Origin: an uncultured Clostridia bacterium
GTDB taxonomy: Bacteria; Bacillota; Clostridia; Oscillospirales; Ruminococcaceae
DNA length: 10,045 nucleotides
Assembly (NCBI GenBank): GCA_947385505.1
Contig: CANDLP010000050.1
Coordinates: 1-10,045 of the forward strand
Direction: 5' to 3'
The notes beneath the pieces are model-generated. The model saw only the letters and a program-made list of their open reading frames with translations. It did not search any database and was not told where the DNA came from. The translations under genes were made by a program, and so were the position numbers. Below, piece by piece: positions 1 to 6,278 of the stretch (position 1 is the first letter of the stretch; every line of letters begins with the position of its first letter).

Positions 1-658
1 CGTCAGCCATTGCTCCCGCAATCAGCTTAACCGCACGAATAGCGTCGTCGTTTCCGGGAATTACGTAGTCGATTTCATCGGGATCACAGTTAGTATCTAC
101 AATTGCCACAATGGGAATACCGAGCTTCTTTGCTTCCGCAACGGCAATTCTTTCCTTGCGGGGATCAACAATAAAGAGAGCAGCGGGAAGCTTGATCATA
201 TTTTTAATACCGCCGAGGAATTTCTCCAGCTTTTCGATTTCAAGGTTCATCTTGCTTACTTCCTTCTTGGGAAGGAGATCGAAGGTGCCGTCCTTAGCCA
301 TTTCCTGAAGCTGTTCCAGTCTCTTGATTCTTCTTTGAATAGTGCTGAAGTTGGTCATCATACCGCCGAGCCATCTTGCGTTTACAAAATGCGCTCCCGC
401 TCTTTCGGCTTCTTCCTTGATGCTGTCGGAAGCCTGTTTCTTAGTGCCTACGAAAAGAACCTCTCCGCCCTCCTCGGTCACCTGGCGAATAAACATATAG
501 GCTTCATCAAGCTTCTTAACTGTCTTCTGAAGATCGATAATGTAGATACCGTTTCTTTCAGTAAAAATATAGGGCGCCATTTTGGGGTTCCAGCGTCTTG
601 TCTGATGTCCGAAGTGAACGCCTGCTTCAAGAAGCTGCTTCATTGATACTACTGCCAT
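1..658 (-). CDS. rpsB: 30S ribosomal protein S2, 3' end outside window
   Basis: Protein of the small ribosomal subunit, needed for assembly of S1/S2 and for translation initiation. The visible 219 residues begin [20 protein letters not shown], the hallmark S2 N-terminus, followed by [20 protein letters not shown], a stretch containing GTKKQA, then [18 protein letters not shown], and further on [15 protein letters not shown] and [14 protein letters not shown]. It is still open at base 2, in the region [10 protein letters not shown], so only the variable C-terminal tail (probably a few tens of residues) is missing. The ATG at 656-658 is preceded by a perfect AGGAGG (667-672), which fixes the start. 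An in-frame GTG twelve codons upstream is less likely. It is separated from the gene above by 200 bp with its own promoter. Bacterial rpsB is usually followed by tsf, which would lie beyond the left edge. Identity is essentially certain. Confidence 0.98.
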   Translation of the reverse strand, partial: MAVVSMKQLLEAGVHFGHQTRRWNPKMAPYIFTERNGIYIIDLQKTVKKLDEAYMFIRQVTEEGGEVLFVGTKKQASDSIKEEAERAGAHFVNARWLGGMMTNFSTIQRRIKRLEQLQEMAKDGTFDLLPKKEVSKMNLEIEKLEKFLGGIKNMIKLPAALFIVDPRKERIAVAEAKKLGIPIVAIVDTNCDPDEIDYVIPGNDDAIRAVKLIAGAMAD

Positions 659-808
659 GGTAGTGTCCTCCTGTTTTTTTGGTTTTTCCTCCACAACGTT
701 TTACCCTCCCAAACCGAATCTGTGCGCATTTTCACTTCTTCGGCACCAACGGAAAAGCCGGCGCTGTGTGCGGATTTTTGTTTTTTGAACAATATCTCAA
801 AAAACTGC
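659..808 (-). promoter_or_regulatory. rpsB 5' leader, possible S2 autoregulatory region
   Basis: About 150 nt lie between the predicted transcription start and the rpsB ATG, long for a simple leader. A hairpin can be drawn at 743-764 (GCGCC pairing with GGTGC, one G-U, plus an inner GG/CC). Three G-rich, Shine-Dalgarno-like motifs follow on the minus strand: GGGAGGG (704-710), GGAGG (688-692) and the functional AGGAGG (667-672). Ribosomal protein leaders, including those of rpsB in several bacteria, often carry autoregulatory structures. I do not recognise a specific Rfam family here, so regulation is an inference from length and structure. Confidence 0.35.
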
Positions 809-814
809 CTTATA

Positions 815-843
815 ATTATAACACATAGTCCTTTTTTTTACAA
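815..843 (-). promoter_or_regulatory. Sigma-A-type promoter of rpsB
   Basis: Reading the minus strand, -35 TTGTAA (838-843, 4 of 6 consensus) is separated by exactly 17 bp from -10 TATAAT (815-820, 6 of 6). The -10 is extended by TGT (821-823), giving TGTTATAAT. Predicted start is near 808. It lies just downstream of the stop codon of the YlmC/YmxH gene, so rpsB appears to be transcribed independently of the upstream genes. Confidence 0.8.
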
Positions 844-858
844 TAAAAATGTTATTGT

Positions 859-1146
859 TTATTTTAACAAATTTTTAAAAAATCCTTTGCCGTTTTTTGT
901 GCGGTTTGGAAAATCACAGGTAACTAAAATAGTGTCCTGTCCTATAATCTCTATATCGCACCAGGGTATGACACAATCTTCTTCTCTGCCTAAAAGGCCA
1001 AACAGTTTTGCTTTTCCGAAAACTATAAGCTTGCATATTTTGGCTGTACAGGTATCAAATTCAATATCGTCGGGATAACCTAATTTACAGCCTGTTTTTA
1101 CGTTAATTATTTCTTTGCATCGCATATCGTCAAAGCGGCATATCAT
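859..1146 (-). CDS. YlmC/YmxH family PRC-barrel protein
   Basis: A 95-residue protein of the YlmC/YmxH family, small PRC-barrel domain proteins common in spore-forming Firmicutes and often annotated as sporulation-related. Their biochemical role is not known. Family features seen: the MRCKEIINVKTGCKLG opening (residues 8-23), a DDIEFD turn (26-31), LIVFGKAKLFGLLGREED (40-57) and the diagnostic VIPWCDIEIIGQDTILV block (59-75). The C-terminus carries a short basic tail (NRTKNGKGFFKNLLK) beyond the barrel. Start choice: a GTG at 1153-1155 would add three residues, but it lies inside the GAGGTG Shine-Dalgarno (1153-1158), whereas the ATG at 1144-1146 sits 6 nt after it and gives the usual family N-terminus. 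It is the last gene before the rpsB promoter. Confidence 0.88.
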   Translation of the reverse strand: MICRFDDMRCKEIINVKTGCKLGYPDDIEFDTCTAKICKLIVFGKAKLFGLLGREEDCVIPWCDIEIIGQDTILVTCDFPNRTKNGKGFFKNLLK

Positions 1147-1190
1147 AAAAATCACCTCGTTCTATGGTATGACAACTTATCCGCAAATAG

Positions 1191-1212
1191 AACAAAGACA
1201 GGCCCGCCTGCC
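1191..1212 (-). terminator. Weak intrinsic terminator-like hairpin
   Basis: In the 97-bp gap between the RuvX gene and the YlmC/YmxH gene, the minus strand has GGCAGG-CGGG-CCTGTC (1197-1212), a 6-bp GC-rich stem with one G-U pair and a 4-nt loop, followed by TTTGTT (1191-1196). The short stem and interrupted U-run suggest at best partial termination. It could also be chance in a GC-rich patch. Confidence 0.3.
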
Positions 1213-1243
1213 GATATTTCGACAAACAGCGCCTGCCGCTCCG

Positions 1244-1669
1244 TTATTTATCCTTATTATTGGCTCTCCAAGCCATATAATTTTCCAGAATCACAGCCGC
1301 CGCCACAGCGTCAATAACCGCCTTCCGCTTTTTTCCTCTTTTATTGACATCATTCATCATCTGATGAGCGGTAACGGTAGTGGATCTTTCGTCCCACATA
1401 ACTACGGGTACTTCAACAAGATCTTGCAGCAGCTCCGCAAAGCTTTTGCACATCTCGCTTCTGGGACCTGCGCTGCCGTTCATATTTAATGGGTTCCCCA
1501 CCACGATAAGCCCCGCCTCATACTCTACGGACATTGCCGCTACCTTTTCGGCGCATATGTTGAAGTTTTTTTCATCTATAACACCTATGGGCGAAGCCAA
1601 CGTTTCGGTTCTGTCACAGCAGGCAAGACCGGTATGGCTGTCTCCGTAATCCACCGCCATTATCTTCAT
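1244..1669 (-). CDS. ruvX: Putative pre-16S rRNA nuclease / Holliday junction resolvase YqgF
   Basis: A 141-residue protein of the YqgF/RuvX family, an RNase H-fold nuclease linked to processing of the 16S rRNA 5' end and proposed as a Holliday junction resolvase. Length matches the family (about 135-150). All family motifs are present: MAVDYGDSHTG (residues 4-14, with catalytic Asp7), LIVVGNPLNMNGSAGPR (54-70), the acidic DERSTTVTA block (93-101, Glu94), and a C-terminal Asp120 in DAVAAAVILENYM. The ATG at 1667-1669 is preceded by a purine-rich AAAGGATAA. It sits 56 bp after the TSCPD gene and 97 bp before the YlmC/YmxH gene, compatible with an operon. Nothing looks broken. Identification is secure, while the exact physiological substrate rests on family knowledge. 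Confidence 0.96.
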   Translation of the reverse strand: MKIMAVDYGDSHTGLACCDRTETLASPIGVIDEKNFNICAEKVAAMSVEYEAGLIVVGNPLNMNGSAGPRSEMCKSFAELLQDLVEVPVVMWDERSTTVTAHQMMNDVNKRGKKRKAVIDAVAAAVILENYMAWRANNKDK

Positions 1670-1725
1670 TGGATTTATCCTTTCATTTTAAAAGTCATTT
1701 CAAATTGTGCATAAGAGCATACGAA

Positions 1726-1977
1726 TTATTGCTGAGTCTTGTACTGCTTAAGCGCCAAAGCAAGCTGAGCGGGACAGGAAGTCCCCTTTCCTCCGCAGTC
1801 TATTCCGTCAAGCCGGCTTATTACCTCGTCCACCTTCATTCCTTTTACAAGGCTTGAAATACCCTGTAAATTTCCGTGACAGCCGCCGATAACGCTTAAG
1901 CTTTTTACGGTGTCGCCTTCAACTTCGATTATCATTTTGCGGGAGCATACTCCCTTTGGTGTGTATTCAAAAGTCAT
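1726..1977 (-). CDS. TSCPD domain protein, four-cysteine TIGR03905-type
   Basis: An 83-residue protein matching the small stand-alone TSCPD proteins (TIGR03905-like, four conserved Cys). The same domain occurs at the C-terminus of B12-dependent ribonucleotide reductases, where the cysteines are thought to bind metal. Visible features: MTFEYTPKGVCSRKM with Cys11, VIGGCHGNLQGI with Cys33, KVDEVISRLDGIDCGGKGTSCP with Cys61 and Cys68, then AQLALAL. The motif reads TSCPA here rather than TSCPD, so the Asp after the proline is replaced by Ala70; the four cysteines are kept. The start at 1975-1977 has an AAGGAAGG-like site upstream. It lies 67 bp after the malic enzyme gene and 56 bp before ruvX. 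Function in the free-standing form is unknown; zinc or other metal binding is an inference. Confidence 0.88.
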   Translation of the reverse strand: MTFEYTPKGVCSRKMIIEVEGDTVKSLSVIGGCHGNLQGISSLVKGMKVDEVISRLDGIDCGGKGTSCPAQLALALKQYKTQQ

Positions 1978-2044
1978 TTTTTATCCGCCTTCCTTTTTAA
2001 TAGTGCAATTTATGTTTATTAAAAAATAATTATCGACGCTTTTA

Positions 2045-3196
2045 TTACTGCCACGCCTTAGACACGGCTTCCGCTACTCTGTCCGCGACCGATCTGTCGA
2101 GAGGACTTGCTATAATATTTTCGGGAGTTATTTCCGCGTCAGGTACGGAGGAGGCAATCGCATAAGCGGCAGCCAGCTTCATTTTCTCGGTTATTTCCTT
2201 TGCTCTTACGGAAAGAGCGCCTTTGAAGATACCCGGAAATACCAGAACATTGTTTATCTGATTGGGAAAATCGCTTCTGCCTGTTCCCACTATATATGCC
2301 CCCGCTTTTTTCGCATCGGAAGGCATAATTTCGGGTACGGGATTTGCCATTGCAAATACTATCGGCTTATCTGCCATTGAACCTATCATTTCATCTGTAA
2401 AAAGACCCGGACGTGAAACGCCTATCAGAACGTCCGCTCCCTTTGCCGCGTCGGCAAGAGTTCCTTTCCTGACATTTATATTGGATTTCAGCGCTATTTC
2501 CGAATGGGCAGGATTATCATAGCTTTCTTCGCGGTTTATTATGCCGCACAAATCAACCATTATAAGATCCTTTATGCCGAGGCTGAGCAAAAATGTACCT
2601 ATCGCAATACCCGCCGCGCCGGCGCCGTTTATAACCACCGTGAGCTCGGACAGCTTCTTTCCCGCGCATTTTGCCGCATTTATAAGCGCCGCGCCCACAA
2701 CTACCGCCGTTCCGTGCTGATCGTCATGGAAAACGGGAATGTCAAGCTTTTCCTTAAGCTTCCTCTCTATTTCAAAGCAGCGGGGGGCGGCTATATCTTC
2801 AAGATTGATCCCCCCAAAGCTGTCGCTAATAAGTTCTATCGTCCTGACTATCTCATCGGTGTCCTTGCTCTTAACGCAAAGAGGAAAGGCGTCAACTCCC
2901 GCAAACTCTTTAAACAGACAGCACTTCCCTTCCATAACGGGCATACCCGCAAGCCCGCCTATGTCGCCCAAGCCAAGCACTGCGGTGCCGTCGGTGATAA
3001 CCGCAACAAGATTTGACCGCCTTGTCAGCTCAAAGGAAAGTTCGGGATCGTTCTTTATCTTAACACAAGGCTCCGCAACACCGGGAGTATAAGCCAAAGC
3101 AAGATCCTCCCTTGTATTTATCGGCGCGCGGGAAACCACTTCGATCTTTCCCTTCCATTCGTAGTGTTTTTTAAGTGCTTCTTCTTTAACGTCCAT
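2045..3196 (-). CDS. Malic enzyme (malate dehydrogenase, oxaloacetate-decarboxylating)
   Basis: Cytosolic enzyme that oxidatively decarboxylates malate to pyruvate and CO2 with reduction of NAD(P). The 383-residue length is typical of the short bacterial/archaeal class, without the phosphotransacetylase-like extension. Motifs in order: LAYTPGVAEPC (34-44, catalytic Tyr36), ITDGTAVLGLGDIG (67-80), MEGK (Lys91, the expected catalytic lysine), LEDIAAPRCFEIE (132-143, metal-binding acidic pair), FHDDQHGTA (157-164), the Rossmann loop INGAGAAGIAIG (189-200), FAMANPVPEI (281-290) and GRSDFPNQINNVLVFPGIFKGAL (306-328, Asn315). All expected catalytic residues are present. The cofactor preference cannot be read safely, so I give no gene symbol. 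ATG at 3194-3196 with AAAGGA upstream. The gene follows the PHP gene by 42 bp and probably shares its transcript. Confidence 0.97.
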   Translation of the reverse strand: MDVKEEALKKHYEWKGKIEVVSRAPINTREDLALAYTPGVAEPCVKIKNDPELSFELTRRSNLVAVITDGTAVLGLGDIGGLAGMPVMEGKCCLFKEFAGVDAFPLCVKSKDTDEIVRTIELISDSFGGINLEDIAAPRCFEIERKLKEKLDIPVFHDDQHGTAVVVGAALINAAKCAGKKLSELTVVINGAGAAGIAIGTFLLSLGIKDLIMVDLCGIINREESYDNPAHSEIALKSNINVRKGTLADAAKGADVLIGVSRPGLFTDEMIGSMADKPIVFAMANPVPEIMPSDAKKAGAYIVGTGRSDFPNQINNVLVFPGIFKGALSVRAKEITEKMKLAAAYAIASSVPDAEITPENIIASPLDRSVADRVAEAVSKAWQ

Positions 3197-3238
3197 TATG
3201 TATGATCCTTTTCTCTTAAAATGGTATATTATCGTATT

Positions 3239-4009
3239 TTACTTATGATTGAGAATTTTCCGAAGTGATTCCTCAGGGGTAAGGCCGTATTTATCGCACA
3301 TATCAAGCAGTATTTTTTCATCCCCCTGCTTTAAACTCTGGTGCCATACCTCTATGCCGTCAAGTTTTCCGTCCTTGGCAAGCTCCTCGATAAGGTCAAA
3401 ATTGTCAAAAACTCTCGGATGCGCCATTACCGCAAGTCCGCCGGACGAATGAATAAGCTCCAGCACAAAATGAACTTCGGGGTTAGCCATGGTTTCGTTG
3501 CTTACCTCATCGGCACAGATACCCGTTTTAGAATCAAAAAGCTCGTCGTAAACATCGCCGTAAAGCTCTGTGGTATAACCGTAATCCATCAGGGCGTGCA
3601 TTATGTGACTCTTATAAATAGCCTTGCTCCCCGCAGAATACTTAACTATGTTTTCAAGGGTGATGGGATATTGTTCCAACACCTTCATAGCCATTTTTTT
3701 CCCTCTTTGGCGGCGCATTTCGCTGTTTCTTATGCATAATCCCTCAAGCCTATCCGGTTTTTGCGGCATATAACAGAGAATATGGGCTTTACTTTCCCTT
3801 TTACCGTCAAATGCGGAAAATTCCACGGCGGGAACTATCTCTATACCGTAACGCTGCCCTAAAACCACCGCTCTTGAAATTGAGGAAAGACAATCATGAT
3901 CACTTATGGCAAGGTAATCTATATTGTTGCGCTTCGCCTGCGCGATCACCTCCTCGATACCTAAAGAGCCGTCAGATAAGGTGGTATGGCAATGTAAATC
4001 AGCCTTCAT
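3239..4009 (-). CDS. PHP-domain phosphoesterase, TrpH/YciV-like, lacking the last motif
   Basis: A PHP-fold metal-dependent phosphoesterase related to the TrpH/YciV group, whose members include 5'-3' exoribonucleases and phosphatases acting on nucleotides. Conserved pieces: MKADLHCHTTLSDGS (His6, His8, Asp13), YLAISDHDCL (Asp37, His38, Asp39), VPAVEFSA (Glu63), KAHILCY (His76), a helical insert with KSHIMHAL (His135, His138), and GGLAVMAHPRV (His197). The family normally ends with DKYGL + GGSDFHG... + PxPLG + a final helix. Here DKYGL (239-243) runs straight into TPEESLRKILNHK (244-256), so the GSDxH motif supplying the last metal ligands is absent, as if about 20-30 residues were cut out in frame. 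Activity is therefore uncertain. ATG at 4007-4009 with GGAAAGGA upstream; first gene after promoter 4134-4162. Confidence 0.9.
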   Translation of the reverse strand: MKADLHCHTTLSDGSLGIEEVIAQAKRNNIDYLAISDHDCLSSISRAVVLGQRYGIEIVPAVEFSAFDGKRESKAHILCYMPQKPDRLEGLCIRNSEMRRQRGKKMAMKVLEQYPITLENIVKYSAGSKAIYKSHIMHALMDYGYTTELYGDVYDELFDSKTGICADEVSNETMANPEVHFVLELIHSSGGLAVMAHPRVFDNFDLIEELAKDGKLDGIEVWHQSLKQGDEKILLDMCDKYGLTPEESLRKILNHK

Positions 4010-4029
4010 TTTTTGATCATTCCTTTCCT

Positions 4030-4042
4030 GTTAAAATTTAAC
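4030..4042. repeat. Short AT-rich palindrome before the PHP gene RBS
   Basis: The 13-nt sequence GTTAAAATTTAAC reads the same on both strands apart from its central base and lies directly upstream of the Shine-Dalgarno of the PHP gene. It may be a small operator or a weak RNA hairpin, or chance in AT-rich leader DNA. Confidence 0.3.
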
Positions 4043-4057
4043 GGCGTCGGACTTTAA

Positions 4058-4112
4058 TACTGTTTCCGCTTTATAATATTGACTTCGTCTGTCTTTTAAA
4101 GCGGAAACAGTA
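4058..4112 (-). promoter_or_regulatory. Perfect 16-bp inverted repeat in the PHP operon leader
   Basis: TACTGTTTCCGCTTTA (4058-4073) and TAAAGCGGAAACAGTA (4097-4112) are exact reverse complements, separated by 23 nt. The repeat begins about 15 nt downstream of the predicted start of the promoter at 4134-4162, so it would form a strong hairpin in the mRNA leader. The loop can itself form a small GAC-GAA-GTC hairpin. No U-run follows on either strand, which argues against a classical intrinsic terminator. Alternatives are a pair of operator half-sites or a transcript-stabilising or read-through-blocking structure at the end of the upstream GyrI-like genes. Confidence 0.7.
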
Positions 4113-4133
4113 AAGATGAAAATGCTCTTATTT

Positions 4134-4162
4134 ATTATACTACTTTTTTCGTAAAATTTCAA
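4134..4162 (-). promoter_or_regulatory. Sigma-A-type promoter for the PHP-malic enzyme gene run
   Basis: On the minus strand -35 TTGAAA (4157-4162, 5 of 6) and -10 TATAAT (4134-4139, 6 of 6) are spaced by exactly 17 bp. The predicted start is near 4127, leaving a leader of about 118 nt before the PHP gene ATG at 4009. The promoter lies in the 170-bp gap downstream of the last GyrI-like gene, so it marks the start of a new transcription unit. Confidence 0.82.
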
Positions 4163-4179
4163 TAAAAACGCTAAAAATT

Positions 4180-4614
4180 TTACTTGGCTTTTATTGGCGA
4201 ATAGTAATCCATTTGGCTATACCCCATTATTTTATGCGCAGTTGGCGAGGTTATGACATTGCCAAGCTCTTTCCGCGACATATCCCGTTCAAATCCGTTT
4301 TTTTCCAAAAATACGTCAACCTCTTTATTTAAAGCTTCCATATCGGTTTGTTGGTCAATATCGGTCGCCACGGCATACAGACCGCCTTTAAAATCAATTA
4401 CTTCAAATTCTTTAGGCACGTCCATTCCCTCTTCATACATATAAAGCCAACGGAAGCCGCTGTCGTTCCAGAACAAAAAATCCTTTGGAAACAAACACCG
4501 CTTTTGCTGTGAAAACCATTTATCAAAACTTTCCAGTTTTCCGTCGCCAAACATTCCCGTTTCCGAGGCAACCATTTTACAATCGGGCATCTCATATATT
4601 CTTACACTCTGCAT
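4180..4614 (-). CDS. GyrI-like small-molecule-binding protein (144 aa)
   Basis: A compact single-domain protein resembling the GyrI-like / AraC effector-binding fold, which binds hydrophobic small molecules in other proteins. It has no helix-turn-helix segment. Visible features: VRIYEMPDCKMVASETGMFG (4-23), an FDKWFSQQ segment (30-37), FPKDFLFWNDSGFRWLYMYEEGMDVP (42-67), and EFEVIDFKGGLYAVATDID (69-87), where IDFKGGLYAV corresponds to the strand normally read as 'iPaGkYAv' in such domains. The C-terminus contains ELGNVITSPTAH and a final MDYYSPIKAK, a usual ending for the fold. AAGGAG precedes the ATG at 4612-4614. Only 21 bp separate it from the gene above, so it is co-transcribed. Assignment to the GyrI superfamily is from pattern similarity; ligand and role are unknown. 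Confidence 0.75.
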   Translation of the reverse strand: MQSVRIYEMPDCKMVASETGMFGDGKLESFDKWFSQQKRCLFPKDFLFWNDSGFRWLYMYEEGMDVPKEFEVIDFKGGLYAVATDIDQQTDMEALNKEVDVFLEKNGFERDMSRKELGNVITSPTAHKIMGYSQMDYYSPIKAK

Positions 4615-4635
4615 AATTTTCTCCTTAAATTATAA

Positions 4636-5148
4636 TTATATCATCGAAAATAAATACGCGTAACGTAAATCTTTATCAATAGTTCTTCCGTTGATATAAA
4701 GCTCACAGTGCCAGTAATTTACAGGATAAGGAACAGAACGCCCCTCCGACAATATTTTGTCGCGGGTGGCGTAATAAGCGGGCCATGTATCCCCGTTAAA
4801 ATTTTTGACTGAAAAGACCGCGTATGCCGCCGAATCGGTGGGAACATCAAAAAAGCTGTATCCTTCGGGAACGGGAGTACCCGCCTTAAAAAATTTTCCC
4901 ACCAGATAATGATTTTCCGTGTCCACCTCTTTATTGCGGTGGTGCATCATTGCTCCCTCGGAATCAATATCACAGCCGTATTCTTTAGAAAGAGATTCAA
5001 GCAAAGGCATAAACTCGCCTTTTCTGCTCCACAACTTATCCCACTCCTCGCCTTTTCCGTCATTACACAGCCACGCGTCCACTCCTATAAACCTAAGACT
5101 GCCCACCGGGATATACTCAAAGCTTTCCATATTTAAATTATTGTCCAT
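4636..5148 (-). CDS. GyrI-like/effector-binding-type protein (170 aa)
   Basis: A single-domain protein clearly paralogous to the C-terminal half of the 361-aa protein encoded just upstream. Shared landmarks are SFEY (9-12), LRFIG (18-22), a double histidine (69-70), VDTEN against VDVEN, the block GKFFKAGTPVPEGY (84-97), VPYP (139-142), YW (145-146) and a closing YAYLF. It lacks any DNA-binding segment. The start ATG at 5146-5148 lies 14 nt after the stop of the 361-aa gene, and its Shine-Dalgarno (AAGGAG) overlaps the end of that gene, so the two are translationally close-coupled. The family resembles effector-binding domains found at the C-termini of AraC-type regulators. Sequestering or sensing a compound exported by the neighbouring ABC transporter is an inference from position only. 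Confidence 0.72.
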   Translation of the reverse strand: MDNNLNMESFEYIPVGSLRFIGVDAWLCNDGKGEEWDKLWSRKGEFMPLLESLSKEYGCDIDSEGAMMHHRNKEVDTENHYLVGKFFKAGTPVPEGYSFFDVPTDSAAYAVFSVKNFNGDTWPAYYATRDKILSEGRSVPYPVNYWHCELYINGRTIDKDLRYAYLFSMI

Positions 5149-5162
5149 ACGTAAGTCTCCTT

Positions 5163-6248
5163 TTATTTATCCACGCTGAACAAATACGCGGTACTGTCCT
5201 TTCCCAATCCGTCAAGATATACTTCTCCCGTCCAATACTTGTCCGGATAAGGAATACATACATTTTGCCCGAGAATTATATTACGAGTTATATCATACAT
5301 GGCATTAGCGTCAAATCCTTCTTCTCTAAGCATTGAATTTACATCTCCCGTAAATTTGGCGAAAGCAAACTGTGAAAGGTAAGGAATACCCGATTTACCG
5401 TTGTTTTGCGGAACAAAGTCGATATGCTCAAAACCGTCTGGGACAGGAGTATCAGCCTTAAAGAAGCGTCCCCACACACCGTGACCGTTTTCAACATCAA
5501 CGCCTCTTCCGAAATGATGGATAATTATCGTATCATAATCGAATCCGCAGCGGTATTCGCTCATTTTATCCAGAGTTTTTAAAAGGCTTTCAAGCCCTTC
5601 GGGATCATTCGACAAATCTTTTTCCAATCCGATAAATCTCAGCGCGGGGAACTTCAGATACTCAAAACTCTGCACTTTTATTCCGGCATTTTGCTGCTGA
5701 TATTCCACCAGACCGGGCATAAATAGCGTCCACTGCACCGAAGCGTCACAGTCTTTAAGAACATTTACATAACCGTAAACTTCCACGCTGTCGGTTCCCG
5801 TAGGACCGTTCACACTTCCCGCAAACTTTTTTCTTACATCAATACGCCTGATTGCTCCAAAATCTTTAAAAACCGCTTCTACGGCTCCGTTTAAAAACTC
5901 AGCGTGAGTTTTTCCCGACAATTCGCCGTCAAAACGCTCCAACGCGTCAAAAACCTCCGTATTCACCACTCCCGACGGCTCCAGACCGCGCAGCTCGGCT
6001 TTTAGGAGCTTATTCTGATTTAAAAAGCCGTTAACAATGTTCTTGAAAAGCTTTTCGTTTTCGGCTAATTCGGTATCGCTCCAGCCTTCCCCTTTTAAAA
6101 GCGTTTGGGTCAGCTCGTCAAACACGTTGGGATTTGTTCCTCTTGCGCGCCCTGCCCAATCCGATATATATTTGTACTTTTCCTCGGGGGTCATTTCTTC
6201 GGATTGTACGGGACTTGTGTACCAACAGAATTTTTCAAAAAGTGACAT
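5163..6248 (-). CDS. Two-part protein: unknown N-terminal region + GyrI-like C-terminal domain (361 aa)
   Basis: Residues about 192-361 form a GyrI/effector-binding-type domain matching the neighbouring 170-aa protein: SFEYLKFPALRFIG (194-207), double His 244-245, VDVENGHGVWGRFFKADTPVPDGF (250-273), CIPYPDKYW (331-339) and AYLFSVD at the end. Residues 1-190 are not recognised: no signal peptide or membrane segment, no obvious helix-turn-helix, a charged helical start (PVQSEEMTPEEKYKYISDWA, 13-32) and later a beta-rich stretch DSVEVYGYVNVLKDCDASVQWTLF (153-176), which could be a second divergent ligand-binding fold. ATG at 6246-6248 with AAGGAG close upstream. It lies 30 bp after the second ABC gene. 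It may have arisen by fusion or by duplication of the smaller neighbour. Function unknown. Confidence 0.7.
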   Translation of the reverse strand: MSLFEKFCWYTSPVQSEEMTPEEKYKYISDWAGRARGTNPNVFDELTQTLLKGEGWSDTELAENEKLFKNIVNGFLNQNKLLKAELRGLEPSGVVNTEVFDALERFDGELSGKTHAEFLNGAVEAVFKDFGAIRRIDVRKKFAGSVNGPTGTDSVEVYGYVNVLKDCDASVQWTLFMPGLVEYQQQNAGIKVQSFEYLKFPALRFIGLEKDLSNDPEGLESLLKTLDKMSEYRCGFDYDTIIIHHFGRGVDVENGHGVWGRFFKADTPVPDGFEHIDFVPQNNGKSGIPYLSQFAFAKFTGDVNSMLREEGFDANAMYDITRNIILGQNVCIPYPDKYWTGEVYLDGLGKDSTAYLFSVDK

Positions 6249-6278
6249 AATAAAATTCTCCTTTTTTATTTTTTTAAG

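Noticed and set aside
2504..3016. A 170-codon plus-strand open frame opposite the malic enzyme gene
   Set aside because: It is fully antisense to a complete malic enzyme with conserved catalytic motifs and shows no domain of its own.
4070..4101. A second promoter in the loop of the 16-bp inverted repeat (TATTAT or TATAAA as -10)
   Set aside because: No acceptable -35 lies at 16-18 bp; the promoter at 4134-4162 is far better.
4151..4183. AT-only inverted repeat GTAAAATTT / AAATTTTAC at the end of the 144-aa gene, considered as a terminator
   Set aside because: The 9-bp stem has only one G-C pair and is followed on the minus strand by an A-rich, not U-rich, run; it also overlaps the -35 region of the next promoter.
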